In this document: one piece after another, positions 20,510 to 21,235 of the stretch
How positions within the stretch are numbered: position 1 is the first letter of the stretch
Layout: every line of letters starts with the position of its first letter
DNA from: a virus
IMG/VR virus record: IMGVR_UViG_3300023087_000130
Coordinates: 1 to 21,235 of that record
Length of the DNA: 21,235 nt
Direction: 5' to 3' (one strand)
Translations under genes and position numbers: made by a program
Notes under the pieces: model-generated
Seen by the model: the letters and a program-made list of their open reading frames with translations, nothing else
What the model was told of the DNA's origin: nothing
The model's database searches: none

Positions 20510-21235
20510 ATGGCACAGCCAAGCAACACATTCGACAGCTATGATGCAGTCGGCATTCGTGAAGACCTATCAGATGTCATCACAAACATCTCTCCAGAAG
20601 AGACACCATTCTACACAAAGTCTGGCAAGACACGCGCTCGCAATACTTTGCATGAATGGCAAACAGACAGCCTACGCGCATCTGCAGCAAACGCTCACAT
20701 TGAAGGTGACGCAACAACTGCAGAAGCACGCACAGCGACAACTCGCTTGGGCAACTACACACAAATCTTCAAGAACGCAGTTGTCGTTCCTGACACTGAC
20801 GAAGGTTTGGACAAAGCAGGCCGTGCGCGTGAAATCGCGTACCAAACGCTAAAAATTGCCAAAGAGCAAAAATTGGACATCGAAAAAGCACTTTTCGACA
20901 ACAATGCTCGTGCAGCGGGTAACTCCACAACTGCGCGTGAGCTTGCTGGTGCGCCTGCATGGTTGACATCAAACACAGACTTTGGTGCTAACGAAGGTGC
21001 AGACCCAACTGGTGACGGTACAGACGCTCGTACAGACGAAACAACAACATTGATCGCGTTCTCACAAGCACGCTTTGATGGTGTTATGCAGTCTATCTGG
21101 GAAAACGGTGGCAATCCTGACACTGTATACCTATCAGCATTCCAAATGAATGTTGCTTTAGGTTTCACAGGTAACAACAACCAGCGTTCAGCGGTACAAG
21201 CTGGTGACGAGCGTGTCATCAAATCACTTGCAGTA
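20510..21235 (+). CDS. Major capsid protein, partial (runs off right edge)
   Basis: 242 codons are open to the last base of the window, so the C-terminus is missing. The N-terminus MAQPSNTFDSYDAVGIREDL, followed by SDVITNISPEETPFYTKSGK, then HEWQTDSLRASAANAHIEGD, LGNYTQIFKNAVVVPDTDEG and KEQKLDIEKALFDNNARAAG, matches the HK97-fold capsid group annotated as DUF5309/SU10-like major capsid proteins. AAAGGA (20495-20500) is about 9 nt before the ATG. The Thr and Ala codons are strongly biased to ACA and GCA, more so than in the fibre genes by eye, consistent with a highly expressed gene. Portal and scaffold directly upstream support the call. Confidence 0.92.
   Translation, partial: MAQPSNTFDSYDAVGIREDLSDVITNISPEETPFYTKSGKTRARNTLHEWQTDSLRASAANAHIEGDATTAEARTATTRLGNYTQIFKNAVVVPDTDEGLDKAGRAREIAYQTLKIAKEQKLDIEKALFDNNARAAGNSTTARELAGAPAWLTSNTDFGANEGADPTGDGTDARTDETTTLIAFSQARFDGVMQSIWENGGNPDTVYLSAFQMNVALGFTGNNNQRSAVQAGDERVIKSLAV

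Noticed and set aside
20755-21222. 155-codon open frame antisense to the capsid gene
   Set aside because: Open frame results from the ACA/GCA codon bias of the capsid gene; no start signals or recognisable family.
1-21235. tRNA genes, CRISPR arrays, integrase or attachment sites, insertion sequences
   Set aside because: Looked for on both strands by eye and none found; nothing here indicates lysogeny or a prophage junction.

Overview
The window is part of a tailed-phage genome. It is the virion-morphogenesis half of what looks like a short-tailed (podovirus-type) phage. All 26 genes called lie on the + strand, packed tightly with many TAATG/ATGA stop-start overlaps. I saw no integrase, repressor, tRNA, rRNA, CRISPR, insertion sequence or bacterial housekeeping gene. 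The style of the small conserved proteins, the SU10-like adaptor/portal/capsid set and the fibre N-terminal domains resemble environmental, especially marine, phages. An alphaproteobacterial marine host is a guess from family resemblance, not something the sequence proves. The final gene (major capsid protein) runs off the right edge.

Layout. 1-511: non-coding leader, rich in palindromes, short direct and inverted repeats, a four-tract C-rich (G-quadruplex/i-motif) element and a candidate promoter. 512-2408: terminase small and large subunits. 2440-3880: four small or low-complexity genes (a 25-aa four-cysteine peptide, a 63-aa Cys-containing protein, a 40-aa Lys-rich peptide, a 261-aa protein with five YSGRG repeats) and a conserved 86-aa basic protein. 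3881-4929: head-tail adaptor and a small structural protein. 4943-7226: a collagen-like tail fibre, a fibre-assembly chaperone and a 2-oxoglutarate/Fe(II) oxygenase of the prolyl-hydroxylase type. 7266-10122: a 22-residue-repeat fibre, an S74-chaperone fibre and a polyglycine adhesin. 10122-12271: nozzle/stopper-like tail protein and a jelly-roll-like fibre. 12264-17204: a gp13-like (GNAT-like) small protein and four putative internal/ejection proteins, one with a transglycosylase-like N-terminus. 17206-21235: portal, small coiled-coil protein, scaffold and the partial major capsid protein.

How it works together. Portal, scaffold and capsid protein build the prohead, and the terminase packages DNA. 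The adaptor and nozzle-like protein close the portal and form the short tail. Ejection proteins, including the peptidoglycan-cutting one, would form the DNA channel through the envelope. An unusually rich set of five fibre or adhesin candidates would mediate host recognition.

The most interesting element is the cassette collagen-like fibre / chaperone / 2OG-Fe(II) oxygenase. It suggests that the phage hydroxylates its own fibre. The collagen tract has proline only in the X position and mostly threonine in Y, so it is not a classical prolyl-4-hydroxylase substrate. This makes the modification chemistry an open question.
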